Source: Cytophagaceae bacterium
Lineage (GTDB): Bacteria > Bacteroidota > Bacteroidia > Cytophagales > UBA9547
Assembly: GCA_027488865.1 (NCBI GenBank)
Contig: JAIYAU010000048.1
Span: 1-34,765 of the forward strand
Reading direction: 5' to 3'
Length of the DNA: 34,765 nucleotides
In this document: positions 16,630-25,154 of the stretch, one piece after another
How positions within the stretch are numbered: the stretch's first letter is position 1
Layout of the letters: each line of letters starts with the position of its first letter
The notes under the pieces: model-generated
Database searches by the model: none
What the model was told of the DNA's origin: nothing
Seen by the model: only the letters and a program-made list of their open reading frames with translations
Made by a program: the position numbers and the translations under genes

Positions 16630-17889
16630 GTGTTTTGGTATAACTTCGGGATCAGCTGTTGGATTATTGTTTTAAGAATAGTGTCCCCTTTTAACACTAA
16701 AGCAAATAAAATGCTGGCTGGGAGAAAAGCTGGCCTAAAGCCATTTATTCAAGACTTTGCTCAAAACGACTTGCCAGTTGTTTGGTTTCATTGTGCTTCG
16801 TTAGGTGAGTTTGAACTTAGCAGACCAATTATTGAACTGTATAGAAAAGAATACGGTAACGCTATAAAAATTTTAATTACATTTTATTCCCCTTCAGGTT
16901 ACGAAGTTAGAAAAGACTATTCCCTAGCCGATTTTGTTCATTACTTGCCATTTGATCAACCCAAATTGATCCATGAGTTGGTTACTATTGTTAAACCAGC
17001 GTTGGTATTTTTTGCAAAATATGATTTTTGGATTCATTTAATTTCAAATCTACATCAACTACATGTGCCGATGGTGGCTTTTTCCTGTAGTTTTAGGAAA
17101 AATCAATTCTATTTCAAAAAATCGGGTCAGTTTTATCTTAATGTTCTTAAAAAAATCGATCATTTTTTTGTAATAGATACCAATTCAGAAACTTTATTAA
17201 AAACATTTGGAATTGTCCAAGTGACATCCGCAGGAGATACCCGATTTGACAAGGTACTCGCTACTTCCAAAACCAGGGAATCCAACGAAATTGCAGCTAC
17301 TTTCAAAGATGATTGTTTGCTATTTATTGCAGGAAGTGTTTGGCCTGAAGATATAGATATTTTGTTGCCACTATTTAATAATCCCAATTTTGAAGCTAAA
17401 GTGATACTAGCACCTCATGAGATTAATCAAAAGGAAATCAATAAATTAACCAAGAAATTCAAAAGAACACCTTTATTATATTCTCAAGCTACAAACGCTT
17501 GTTTGCCTTGTCATGATGTATTGATAATCGATAACGTGGGATTGTTGGCTTCTTTGTATCAATATGCTGATGTTGCGTATGTAGGTGGTGCTTTTAAACA
17601 AGGGCTACATAATATTTTAGAACCGGCCGTATTTGGTATTCCTATCGTATTTGGACCAAACATTGAAAACTTTGTTGAAGCAAAAGCTTTGGTAACCTTA
17701 AATGGTAGCTTTTCTGTAAAAAATACCAATGAGCTGCAACATGTATACTTTAATTCTCTCGTCGATCCCATTAAAAGAAGAGAGTTTGGAAAAGCCTGTG
17801 ACCAATATGTTGCTGATAATGTTGGTGCGGCACATAGAATATTTGACTTTACTTACCACCGACTAGCTCCACAACAACTTAAAAACTAA
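16630..17889 (+). CDS. waaA: 3-deoxy-D-manno-octulosonic acid (Kdo) transferase
   Basis: This 419-residue GT30 glycosyltransferase adds Kdo to lipid IVA at the inner membrane, the first step of the LPS core. It starts with GTG (16630-16632) and begins with a short hydrophobic anchor (residues about 1-20). 'FHCASLGEFELSRPII' (about 54-69) holds the conserved Glu of the GEF motif that acts as catalytic base. The C-terminal half has the nucleotide-sugar domain with 'AYVGGAFKQGLHNILEPAVFG', including the conserved GG and the H-N-x-x-E-P block that contacts CMP-Kdo. Whether it adds one or two Kdo residues cannot be told. It ends 5 bp before rsgA. Confidence 0.92.
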   Translation: MFWYNFGISCWIIVLRIVSPFNTKANKMLAGRKAGLKPFIQDFAQNDLPVVWFHCASLGEFELSRPIIELYRKEYGNAIKILITFYSPSGYEVRKDYSLADFVHYLPFDQPKLIHELVTIVKPALVFFAKYDFWIHLISNLHQLHVPMVAFSCSFRKNQFYFKKSGQFYLNVLKKIDHFFVIDTNSETLLKTFGIVQVTSAGDTRFDKVLATSKTRESNEIAATFKDDCLLFIAGSVWPEDIDILLPLFNNPNFEAKVILAPHEINQKEINKLTKKFKRTPLLYSQATNACLPCHDVLIIDNVGLLASLYQYADVAYVGGAFKQGLHNILEPAVFGIPIVFGPNIENFVEAKALVTLNGSFSVKNTNELQHVYFNSLVDPIKRREFGKACDQYVADNVGAAHRIFDFTYHRLAPQQLKN

Positions 17890-17894
17890 CAGAC

Positions 17895-18821
17895 TTGCGA
17901 GGACTTATAATAAAAACCACAGGATCATTTTATGAAGTTCTTTCTCAAGACAATGGTCAACTTTATACAGCAACATTAAGAGGTAAACTTAAAATAAGTG
18001 GCTTAAAAGTAACCAACCCTATCGCAGTAGGAGATTTTGTTCATTTTGAGGAAGATCCTAAAAACCATGAAAAAGGTGTAATTTATGAAATTGCAGCCAG
18101 AACGAATTATATAATCAGAAATTCCACGCACAAAACAGCCCACGGCCATATAATTGCAGCTAACATTGATCAAGCAGTGTTGGTAGCAACACTTGTGCAG
18201 CCGCGAACTTCTCTTGGATTTATTGATAGATTTTTGGTAACTGCTGAGGCTTTTAGAATTCCTGTTATCATTGTATTAAATAAAAGCGACGTATATGATG
18301 AAGACATGGAAAAATATGCGCAGGCCTTAGAAAACATGTATGCAAACATTGGATATCCCCTACTCCACACTTCAGTTGTTAATGAAAAAGGAATTGACAC
18401 ACTTAAATCTACATTAAAAGGTAAAAAAACGTTATTTAGCGGACACTCTGGAGTAGGCAAATCCTCCTTGCTTAACTTGATAAGTCCAGGTCTTGGGCAA
18501 AAAACTCAGGAGGTATCTAATTTTGCGCAAAAAGGAGTACATACCACCACTTTTGCCGAAATGTTTAGATTGCCAGAAGATACCTATATTATAGATACAC
18601 CAGGAATAAAGGAATTGGGAATTAACGAAATTGCCTCTGAAGAGCTGTCACATTATTTTCCAGAAATGCGTGCACTACTAAATCAATGTAAATTTAACAA
18701 TTGTTTACATGTGAACGAACCACAATGTATGGTTAGAACAGCCGTAGAACAGTCGAGAATTCCACTTTCAAGGTATAACAGCTATTTAAGTATGTTAGAA
18801 AACGAAGACAATCGAAGGTAA
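17895..18821 (+). CDS. rsgA: Ribosome small-subunit GTPase RsgA
   Basis: This 308-residue circularly permuted GTPase helps late 30S subunit maturation. Translation appears to start at a TTG (17895-17897), 5 bp after the waaA stop; no nearby ATG gives the full N-terminal domain. An OB-fold spans residues 1-80. The permuted G motifs follow: NKSD (G4, 129-132), GHSGVGKSS (G1, 183-191), a switch with TTTF near 217-220, and DTPG (G3, 234-237). The C-terminal zinc knuckle is Cys265, Cys270, His272, Cys278. All signature residues are present. Close packing behind waaA indicates co-transcription despite the unrelated function. Confidence 0.95.
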   Translation: MRGLIIKTTGSFYEVLSQDNGQLYTATLRGKLKISGLKVTNPIAVGDFVHFEEDPKNHEKGVIYEIAARTNYIIRNSTHKTAHGHIIAANIDQAVLVATLVQPRTSLGFIDRFLVTAEAFRIPVIIVLNKSDVYDEDMEKYAQALENMYANIGYPLLHTSVVNEKGIDTLKSTLKGKKTLFSGHSGVGKSSLLNLISPGLGQKTQEVSNFAQKGVHTTTFAEMFRLPEDTYIIDTPGIKELGINEIASEELSHYFPEMRALLNQCKFNNCLHVNEPQCMVRTAVEQSRIPLSRYNSYLSMLENEDNRR

Positions 18822-18888
18822 ATGAATAATTGAATTATTGATAGTGGATAATTGGTAATTGCCTTAATCAATTTAAAGCATAAGTACA

Positions 18889-18896
18889 TATATTTG
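18889..18896 (+). promoter_or_regulatory. -7 box of the arginyltransferase-like gene
   Basis: TATATTTG is a full TAnnTTTG match, with a predicted leader of about 19 nt before the ATG at 18922. No TTG at 17-23 bp spacing was found. It suggests the gene is expressed separately from manC-waaA-rsgA. Confidence 0.45.
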
Positions 18897-18921
18897 TAGC
18901 AGTCAAAAGCATTTGTAAAGA

Positions 18922-19983
18922 ATGTATTCTAAGTCAATATATCCACTGGAACTATCCAAGGAGGCACTAGATGAATATTTAATAAAGGGATGGTTTAGAA
19001 TGGGTCAAAGCCTTTTTACCACCAATTTTCTTATTTTTAATGGTCAATTATACAGTGTAGCATGGTTAAGGGTTGGTTTAAGTCGTTTTAAGGAGGATAA
19101 AAAATTAGCGAAACTAAAAAAACTTAATAAAAATTTTAGGGTTGAAATTAAACCTGCCAATCTCACAACTTCACATGAGCTGCTTTTTGAAGATTATAAA
19201 AAGCACGTCGACTTTGAAGCTTCTGATTCCTTGCATCATCTTTTATTTCATTATAAAACATACAACATTTTTGATACATATCAGGTCGATTTATATGATA
19301 ATGACCTATTAATTGCCTGTGGAATCTTTGATATTGGACAAAAAACCGCACAAGGCATTACTAGCTTTTACAACCACAACTACAAAAAAAACAGTTTAGG
19401 TAAATACCTCATTTGCCTCAAAATGGAATATTGTGCAAATATTGGGTTGGATTATTTTTATCCAGGTTATTTTGTTCCCGGTTATGAACCGTTTGACTAT
19501 AAACTTGAACTTGGTCGCGACTCATTAGAATTTTTCTTATTCAGAAGCGGCACTTGGGAGCCTATTGAATACTTTAACATTAGAGAAACTACTATTCAAA
19601 CTATTTGGAGCAAACTTACTCGTGCACAAGAGGTATTGGCTAGAGCAAATTGTACAGTAGCTTTAATGTATTATCCTTATTTTAGTTTTAATCTGATTGA
19701 GGAGATGTATCAAAACAATTTGGTGGATATCCCAATGTTTTTAAAAATTAGCAATCTAAACCACCCTGTAGATCAGATTTTAGTTTATCAATTGGCAAGT
19801 CAAACATTTCAATTAGTTACCTACAAGGCTATTTTGAATTTTGATCATATAGAACCAGTAATTCATAATTTTAATAAAGAAGTTATAGTAATTGACAAGA
19901 TACTGTTAGGCTCTACTGAACTCCAACAAATAGTTGACTACCTTACCAATCAACAAAAAAATAGTATAGTTGAACAGTTGTAG
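18922..19983 (+). CDS. Arginyl/leucyl-tRNA-protein transferase-like protein (GNAT fold)
   Basis: This 353-residue cytoplasmic protein resembles the ATE1/Bpt aminoacyl-tRNA-protein transferase family over its first 215 residues. Seen in order: GWFRMGQSLF (23-32); WLRVGLSRFKEDKKLAKLKK (48-67), the position of the family's 'R-x-x-F-x-x-S-x-S-x-R-R' basic block; LLFEDYKKHV (87-96), like the family's 'LY..Y...RH'; and the C-terminal acyltransferase core 'SFYNHNYKKNSLGKYLICLKME' (148-169) with YFYPGYFVPGYEPFDYK (178-194). The N-terminal CxxC pair of canonical members is absent; the region has no cysteine until residue 133. About 140 further residues at the C-terminus were not recognised. The likely role is adding an amino acid to protein N-termini, but donor and targets are unknown and it may have diverged. 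Confidence 0.68.
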   Translation: MYSKSIYPLELSKEALDEYLIKGWFRMGQSLFTTNFLIFNGQLYSVAWLRVGLSRFKEDKKLAKLKKLNKNFRVEIKPANLTTSHELLFEDYKKHVDFEASDSLHHLLFHYKTYNIFDTYQVDLYDNDLLIACGIFDIGQKTAQGITSFYNHNYKKNSLGKYLICLKMEYCANIGLDYFYPGYFVPGYEPFDYKLELGRDSLEFFLFRSGTWEPIEYFNIRETTIQTIWSKLTRAQEVLARANCTVALMYYPYFSFNLIEEMYQNNLVDIPMFLKISNLNHPVDQILVYQLASQTFQLVTYKAILNFDHIEPVIHNFNKEVIVIDKILLGSTELQQIVDYLTNQQKNSIVEQL

Positions 19984-20164
19984 ATACTAAAGTGCAATAA
20001 TTTTACTCAACATATTGAGAAAATCACATTTTAAGTATTTTTTGGTTTTAGAGTTTCTAAATAATGTTAATTTACACAAAATAATAACCTATTTTACGCA
20101 AATAGGAATTTAAGCCTTAATTAACAATGGGTTATGGGTTTAAAAATCAACCTATAATTGTACT

Positions 20165-20195
20165 AATTAAAATCGGCAGTTCGCGATTTTTAATT
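20165..20195. terminator. Bidirectional hairpin between convergent genes
   Basis: AAAATCG (20169-20175) pairs with CGATTTT (20184-20190) around an 8-nt loop. The stem extends outward through AATT/AATT with one bulge. T-rich sequence follows on both strands, and the site touches the stop codon of the minus-strand beta-barrel gene. It most likely ends both convergent genes. Confidence 0.55.
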
Positions 20196-21111
20196 AATAC
20201 ACTTTATTCCTACCAGAAGACTTCAAATTAAATGCACGGCTTATATTAAAACCAAAGCTTATATCACCTTCGTTCCAAAGGCTATTTGATTTTATGTTTT
20301 CCGCAATAAACTCCTTTTCGATTATACCTTGGGCATTGGTAAAAAACAATTGAAAAAGATGGCCTCCAGTTTCTATATCAAAGCCGACAGAAAAACAGTT
20401 GGCATACTCATCGGCGGTTTTGCCCGGGAGGAGATAAAAATACTCCGCATTAATACTGGTTCTTTTGGTTATTTTTAATCTACCAGCAGCGCCACCAGCA
20501 AATACATCGTTTTGGTCTTGAGGTGTTTCCACAAGGTTACGATGGATAATTGTGGGCATAAGTTGTAGTGAAAGTTTTGAACTGAACTTTCGAGCTATTA
20601 TTGCTTGATATACATAGGCCAATCGACCTACAAAATAGTCATTTATGGCTTTATCACTTTCTCTTCTTGTTTTGACAGATGCATCAAAATACAACACCAC
20701 CGACACTGGCATGGCTTTGTACCCTGTTGACTGTCTTAAAAGTTTGTATTTAAGCGATAAATCCACATTTTTATCTGGCTTTCCTGTTCTACCTATTCCT
20801 ACTTGAAGTTTATCGGTAATACCATATTCAAAGCCTAATTTAACGTTGGCTCCATTGTCAAGTCCTAGAAAATTATTATACCCTTCGTTTAACTTACCAA
20901 AGCGATGCAACACCAAAAACGTTAAATTATTTTTGCTATTGGTTTCTACAGTTTGCGAATTTATAACCCTAACACCCTTAAATGTACTAGTAACCAATTC
21001 GTTAGTCTTTTTTATAGTTTGTGCACTATCTAAAAAATTTAATAAATCTTCTTGGGCAAGGGTTATATTAATGGTAGAAATTATAAAGAAAATAAGTCCA
21101 AAAAATCTCAT
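20194..21111 (-). CDS. DUF5777-type outer-membrane beta-barrel protein
   Basis: This 305-residue protein has a signal peptide (residues 1-19, ending TLAQ). After a linker (about 20-55) it runs as amphipathic beta-strands, for example NLTFLVLHRFG, LGFEYGITDKLQVGIGRTGK and VDLSLKYKLL, to the C-terminus. The 'LHRFG' strand followed by 'GLDNGANVKLGFEYGITD' fits the family named DUF5777 in Bacteroidota, as I recall it. Function is unknown; the protein is expected in the outer membrane. It is the last gene of a minus-strand set: a peroxiredoxin-like protein, a mono-haem cytochrome and a YceI protein lie 9-25 bp apart upstream, so it probably belongs to the same envelope process. Confidence 0.75.
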   Translation of the reverse strand: MRFFGLIFFIISTINITLAQEDLLNFLDSAQTIKKTNELVTSTFKGVRVINSQTVETNSKNNLTFLVLHRFGKLNEGYNNFLGLDNGANVKLGFEYGITDKLQVGIGRTGKPDKNVDLSLKYKLLRQSTGYKAMPVSVVLYFDASVKTRRESDKAINDYFVGRLAYVYQAIIARKFSSKLSLQLMPTIIHRNLVETPQDQNDVFAGGAAGRLKITKRTSINAEYFYLLPGKTADEYANCFSVGFDIETGGHLFQLFFTNAQGIIEKEFIAENIKSNSLWNEGDISFGFNISRAFNLKSSGRNKVY

Positions 21112-21135
21112 TGGTGGTAGTAATTGGTAGAAAAA

Positions 21136-21696
21136 TTATTTAGTCAATTTGTTGTAAATCATGTCAACAGAAACTTCAATCTCCTCGGCAATTTTTGCGA
21201 ATACAATTTTAGGAATTTGTATGTTATAGTCGATTAACTTTATTTTAAATTTTGATAATATTTTGATGTTATCAGTTTTTAATTCTAGCGTACCTTTAAA
21301 CTTAACTTTTTTGGCTACATTATGAATGAACAGCTCGCCTTCTGCCTCCACCTCGTTGACACCATCTTGTCCAAAATTTACAGATTCGATATTTACTATT
21401 TTACCTTTGAAGGTAGCTTTAGGGTATTTGTCAGATTCTAGATAGTTTTCATTAAAATGTTCCTGCATTAGTTTTTTGTCAAATTTGAAATCTTTGATAA
21501 ACAACGAAAATGCTATATCGCCAGTTTGAATATTTAAAACACTAGAAACTAGATTATTATCTGCTTCAATGTCTTCAACTGGGGTACTTGAGAAAAACGA
21601 AATATGACCAGTATTGGTGAAGTATTTAGTATTGTCAAGCTTAAAAGAAGACAATGTTATCAAAAGAATTGCCCAGATTATGTAAAATGGTTTCAT
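21136..21696 (-). CDS. YceI family lipocalin-like periplasmic protein
   Basis: This 186-residue secreted protein has a signal peptide (about residues 1-18) and then an extended antiparallel barrel. Diagnostic segments are 'GHISFFSSTPVEDIEADNN' (32-50), FDKKLMQEHFNENYLESDKYPKATF spread over 73-97, and 'AEGELFIHNVAKKVKFKGTL' (119-138). The last matches the conserved YceI strand pair with the 'L-T-I-x-G-x-x-x-x-V' pattern. YceI proteins bind long isoprenoid chains or amphipathic lipids in a hydrophobic pocket; the ligand here is unknown. It is 24 bp upstream of the beta-barrel gene and 21 bp downstream of the cytochrome gene, so the three are probably one transcript. Confidence 0.88.
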   Translation of the reverse strand: MKPFYIIWAILLITLSSFKLDNTKYFTNTGHISFFSSTPVEDIEADNNLVSSVLNIQTGDIAFSLFIKDFKFDKKLMQEHFNENYLESDKYPKATFKGKIVNIESVNFGQDGVNEVEAEGELFIHNVAKKVKFKGTLELKTDNIKILSKFKIKLIDYNIQIPKIVFAKIAEEIEVSVDMIYNKLTK

Positions 21697-21717
21697 GTAA
21701 TGTTGTTTTATGGTAAA

Positions 21718-22092
21718 TTAATTTTCAGGCGAACCGTTATCCACCCAAGCCTTTATTTTATTAATATCACAGTTAGATAATTTGTTCCCTCTTGGTGGCA
21801 TAGCGTGGTACGGAAATGGTAAATGTGCTACATTGCCATAAAGATAACCATTTGAAGCAAAAACTTTTAATGTATTATAGTCTTCTAAAATTATTCCGCC
21901 ACTGTTGTCGTTGGTGTTGGTTCCGTGGCATGAGTAGCAATTGGTTTGTAGGATAGGTTTTATGTGGTTGTTATACGATACCGCATTGGTATCACAAACT
22001 GGAAATTTAGTTTCTACATTACTATACTCACAACCTACCATAAAGGTAATAACACCTACAAAGACAAAAAGCTTATTATTCAAAAAGTTCAT
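21718..22092 (-). CDS. Mono-haem cytochrome c-type lipoprotein
   Basis: This 124-residue protein has a signal peptide with a probable lipobox ending MVGC (Cys at residue 21), so it is expected to be membrane-anchored. One haem site is present, CYSCH (about 52-56). The likely distal ligand is the Met in 'HAMPPRG' (about 97-103), and the 'KIKAWVDNGSPEN' terminal helix is typical of small c-type domains found beside membrane sensors or DUF-type oxidases. It should carry electrons in the periplasm or on the outer membrane. The redox partner is unknown; the neighbouring peroxiredoxin-like and YceI genes, separated by 9 and 21 bp, are candidates by position. Confidence 0.85.
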   Translation of the reverse strand: MNFLNNKLFVFVGVITFMVGCEYSNVETKFPVCDTNAVSYNNHIKPILQTNCYSCHGTNTNDNSGGIILEDYNTLKVFASNGYLYGNVAHLPFPYHAMPPRGNKLSNCDINKIKAWVDNGSPEN

Positions 22093-22101
22093 ATTTACTA
22101 C

Positions 22102-22650
22102 CTAAGCTATGTTTGCAAATTTTTTTAACTCGTCCAATGGAATATGGCCATCAATATTGTCACCATAATGTGCCTTTACCACCACAAAATTCTCATCAAT
22201 TAAAAAATCAGCAGGAATTAAATTTTGAGAAGTTTCATTATCATTAGGGGGCAAATTCAAAGATTTGACGTCATTTCTAGCTTGTTTTATGTCCGCTTTA
22301 AATAATGTATTGATACTTTTAAGTATCGAACTTTCAACACCATATTTTTTATAAACGGTTAAAGTAGGATCGCCAATAAGTGGCCATGGAGAAATACCTT
22401 GGTGAAAAATACTTTGAGTTAGCTTTTGATTGGAACTTTCAAACAAAAATACAAGCTGCGTACCACTATTTTGAAGCGCCAAGTTATTGCCCATTATCTG
22501 ATGTACACGTCTGTTGCAAAATGGACAGCTCACATTACGATAAAAACTTACAATTATCTTTTTGCCTTTATGGTCAGACAATCTAAATTCACGGTTATAA
22601 ATGTCAGTCGCTGAAAAATCTGGAGCAACCATTCCTGCTTTAATCTTCAT
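22102..22650 (-). CDS. Peroxiredoxin-like (AhpC/TSA) protein
   Basis: This 182-residue thioredoxin-fold protein lacks a signal peptide. The frame opens with a TTG at 22701 that would add a 17-residue aromatic extension, so the ATG at 22650 is preferred because it gives the standard MKIKAGMVAPDFSATD start. The active site is 'SFYRNVSCPFCNRRVHQI', with a Cys42-Pro-Phe-Cys45 pair where classic peroxiredoxins have a single peroxidatic Cys. This CPFC type belongs to the peroxiredoxin-like AhpC/TSA branch and could be a thiol oxidoreductase instead of a peroxidase. It is the first gene of the cytochrome/YceI/barrel set and starts 59 bp after the patatin stop. Confidence 0.85.
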   Translation of the reverse strand: MKIKAGMVAPDFSATDIYNREFRLSDHKGKKIIVSFYRNVSCPFCNRRVHQIMGNNLALQNSGTQLVFLFESSNQKLTQSIFHQGISPWPLIGDPTLTVYKKYGVESSILKSINTLFKADIKQARNDVKSLNLPPNDNETSQNLIPADFLIDENFVVVKAHYGDNIDGHIPLDELKKFANIA

Positions 22651-22709
22651 ACCATCTAGGTTTTTGTTATAAAAGCAAAAGTTAAAGAAAAAATAGCTCA
22701 AACAACCAA

Positions 22710-25049
22710 TTATTCGTTTAAAATCATTTTTAATTTATGTAGCGCAGCTTGGTTGTTCGATTCAAATATGGTTCTTTTGAGACTTTCCTTCTCTCTTGTG
22801 GTAAGATGCCAGCTTAGTGAAGCACGTTCCGATTTTTGAAGTTTTTCGATATATTCTGGATTTAAGTTTTTGTCTTTAATAAGTTGCCAATATTTAGGTT
22901 TGGGAAGATATTGAAAATCAACCACATCAAGATCTCCCTTAAACCAAGTTTTAGCATAATCTACGATGTTGTCGTTATTAATATCTTGAAGAAAATCCCA
23001 ACTGTTGTACAAGCTACCAATGGGAGTAAATGCCTTCTGCATAATACTTTGCCCTTCTGTTTTTTCTATTTCAAGTTCTTTTTGCGAATCTCTAATAGAT
23101 ATAAATACTACGCCTGAGGTATTGTTTGCTATCCAATCTTTAAACACATACAAAAATCGAACAGCATCTGTAAAACCAAAATTATCAGCAAGACCAGCAT
23201 CCATAATTTCCATCGTTGGGCTACTAGGCAACGACACATTGGGTGTAATATATGGAAAAGTAGCACTCATACGTAATGCGCTTAAAAAAGCCAAGTCATC
23301 AGCGCCTTGGTCTTTGTAAAAACGCATAAACTCAATACCCTTTAATCGTTGGTTGTTAAGACTTTTTTTACTTTGAAGTGATGCGGTGCACATGTAGGAC
23401 ATATTTTGTGCAGAAATAATGAGCTTACGCCCATCATTAATAATGGTTGGCGACAAGATAAGCATCGGTATTTGTGCCATCTGCTCAGCCTGTTTGTAGT
23501 CTTTCACTTTTTTCCACAGGCAGCCACCTGCATTCTTATTGAGCTGTGTTTCAAAAGCATAGCCTCTATCCTTGGAGTACTCATTGTTTGCAAACGTAAA
23601 CTTTTGAGTACGTAAAAACATATCATTGACTACAAATGTAAACAGCACGGGATTAAGCACATCCTTAGAAATGTTATAAAATTTATCTTCTGAATAGATG
23701 TCTGTATTAGCTCCTTGGAGTTTTTGCAAATAATATTCTCTAAAAAAACTAGCGCCAACCATACCACCCGAAGCACCTGTGATTAATGAGGTATGTTTAA
23801 AAAGCGCCCCATGGGTAGAGCTATCAATTACCTGCAACGTGCGCATGACCCACACCGCTGCACGTTGGCCTCCCCCACTAGTGCACACAAAAATCATTTT
23901 AGGTTTTTTTTCTACGGGAAATTTGGCCCGCCAATTATTTAAAGTTATCAGTGTGGAATCAAAATCTTTAATGTAGTTTTCATCGCTACATAATGCATTG
24001 ATTCTGTTTAATGAATAATTGGCTGGTGTGCTGTTGTATTGCAACCCAAAGGCCTTATAGGTAGTATCAAAAAGTTGATTTTTAACAAAAGTGTTCACAA
24101 TTACCAACAATGCAATAGTGCCCGTAATGGCCCATCCTCTTAACCAATAGGATAAAAACCCAGTAATCATGATAAATATTGAAAACAGAATCATGGCACT
24201 GGCTGCCGCAGGTATTTGAAAATAAGGCAGATCTTTAAAAAGACCCAAAACCAAAATACTTACCAACCCTATTATTTGAATAATAGCTGCATTTAAATGG
24301 TTTTGATCAAATACCTTGGAAATAAATTCTTTGTCATACACGACTGTTTTGTTGATGTGTATAAACTTAAAAGGAAAATCGAAATAAGAATCTACTCTGT
24401 TTTTTTTCTTAAATGGATTCACCTTAAATTGCCTCATTACATTTACCTTATTCATCTGTTTTTTGGTAATGGAGGTATCAATATTGTTAGCCAATACCTT
24501 AAAAATATCTTTGTTGGTATAATTAAAATAGAGGTAGATAATCACATGTATGCCAATATAAGCTGAAGCAAAGCCAATGGCCTCTAATATCACCACTTGA
24601 GTTTCTTGAAAACCACTACTCACTTGGAAATTATAGAAATAACCCAAATAGACTATTAAAAATAGCAAGGGAATAATACTATTGTTGATTACAAATTTGC
24701 CAAAAGGTCGGCGAAGGGTGCCTAAAAATGAAAACCGGGCACTATCAAGGATGTAGTTCGTGATTTGAAAAGACATAGAAAACGCCCCAAATGAAGCCCC
24801 TAAAATGATGAGGCTCACCACGTTTACCTTGTCTAAATATTCAGGATCTAAGAACAGATAAGGTATACCAAATAAACGGCCAAAGGACTTGGTAACAAAC
24901 CCGAATAAAAGCATCCAAATCAATAACATGACTTGGTTTTTTTTAAAATTATTTATTAGTAGTTGAACTGGAAATGAAAAATAAAATGCGTCAAACCCCG
25001 TTTTGAAGGTACTCACAACTTTCTCATAAATATTCTTTATTTTTTCCAA
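22710..25049 (-). CDS. Membrane-anchored patatin-like phospholipase
   Basis: This 779-residue protein joins a multi-spanning N-terminal half to a patatin lipase. The start is a TTG (25049); an in-frame TAG lies upstream with no ATG between, and the next Met is residue 41. Hydrophobic spans are visible at about 38-56, 76-100, 122-142, 152-174, 253-272, 278-299 and 305-322. The lipase domain begins near 385: the oxyanion hole is GGGQR (392-396), the nucleophile elbow is GASGG with Ser427, and the second dyad member is Asp617 in DAG (617-619). The dyad is complete, so it is probably active on membrane lipids from the cytoplasmic side. About 105 bp separate it from the YyaL-type gene. Family members range from toxins to lipid remodelling enzymes; the role here is unknown. 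Confidence 0.88.
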   Translation of the reverse strand: MEKIKNIYEKVVSTFKTGFDAFYFSFPVQLLINNFKKNQVMLLIWMLLFGFVTKSFGRLFGIPYLFLDPEYLDKVNVVSLIILGASFGAFSMSFQITNYILDSARFSFLGTLRRPFGKFVINNSIIPLLFLIVYLGYFYNFQVSSGFQETQVVILEAIGFASAYIGIHVIIYLYFNYTNKDIFKVLANNIDTSITKKQMNKVNVMRQFKVNPFKKKNRVDSYFDFPFKFIHINKTVVYDKEFISKVFDQNHLNAAIIQIIGLVSILVLGLFKDLPYFQIPAAASAMILFSIFIMITGFLSYWLRGWAITGTIALLVIVNTFVKNQLFDTTYKAFGLQYNSTPANYSLNRINALCSDENYIKDFDSTLITLNNWRAKFPVEKKPKMIFVCTSGGGQRAAVWVMRTLQVIDSSTHGALFKHTSLITGASGGMVGASFFREYYLQKLQGANTDIYSEDKFYNISKDVLNPVLFTFVVNDMFLRTQKFTFANNEYSKDRGYAFETQLNKNAGGCLWKKVKDYKQAEQMAQIPMLILSPTIINDGRKLIISAQNMSYMCTASLQSKKSLNNQRLKGIEFMRFYKDQGADDLAFLSALRMSATFPYITPNVSLPSSPTMEIMDAGLADNFGFTDAVRFLYVFKDWIANNTSGVVFISIRDSQKELEIEKTEGQSIMQKAFTPIGSLYNSWDFLQDINNDNIVDYAKTWFKGDLDVVDFQYLPKPKYWQLIKDKNLNPEYIEKLQKSERASLSWHLTTREKESLKRTIFESNNQAALHKLKMILNE

Positions 25050-25154
25050 TTTATAGTACTGATTGATTAGATAAACCTAACAGCAAATACGAATAATACT
25101 ATTTATTGTTGTGGAAAACTAAAATAATATTAACAACAGAAAGCTAGAAACGTC

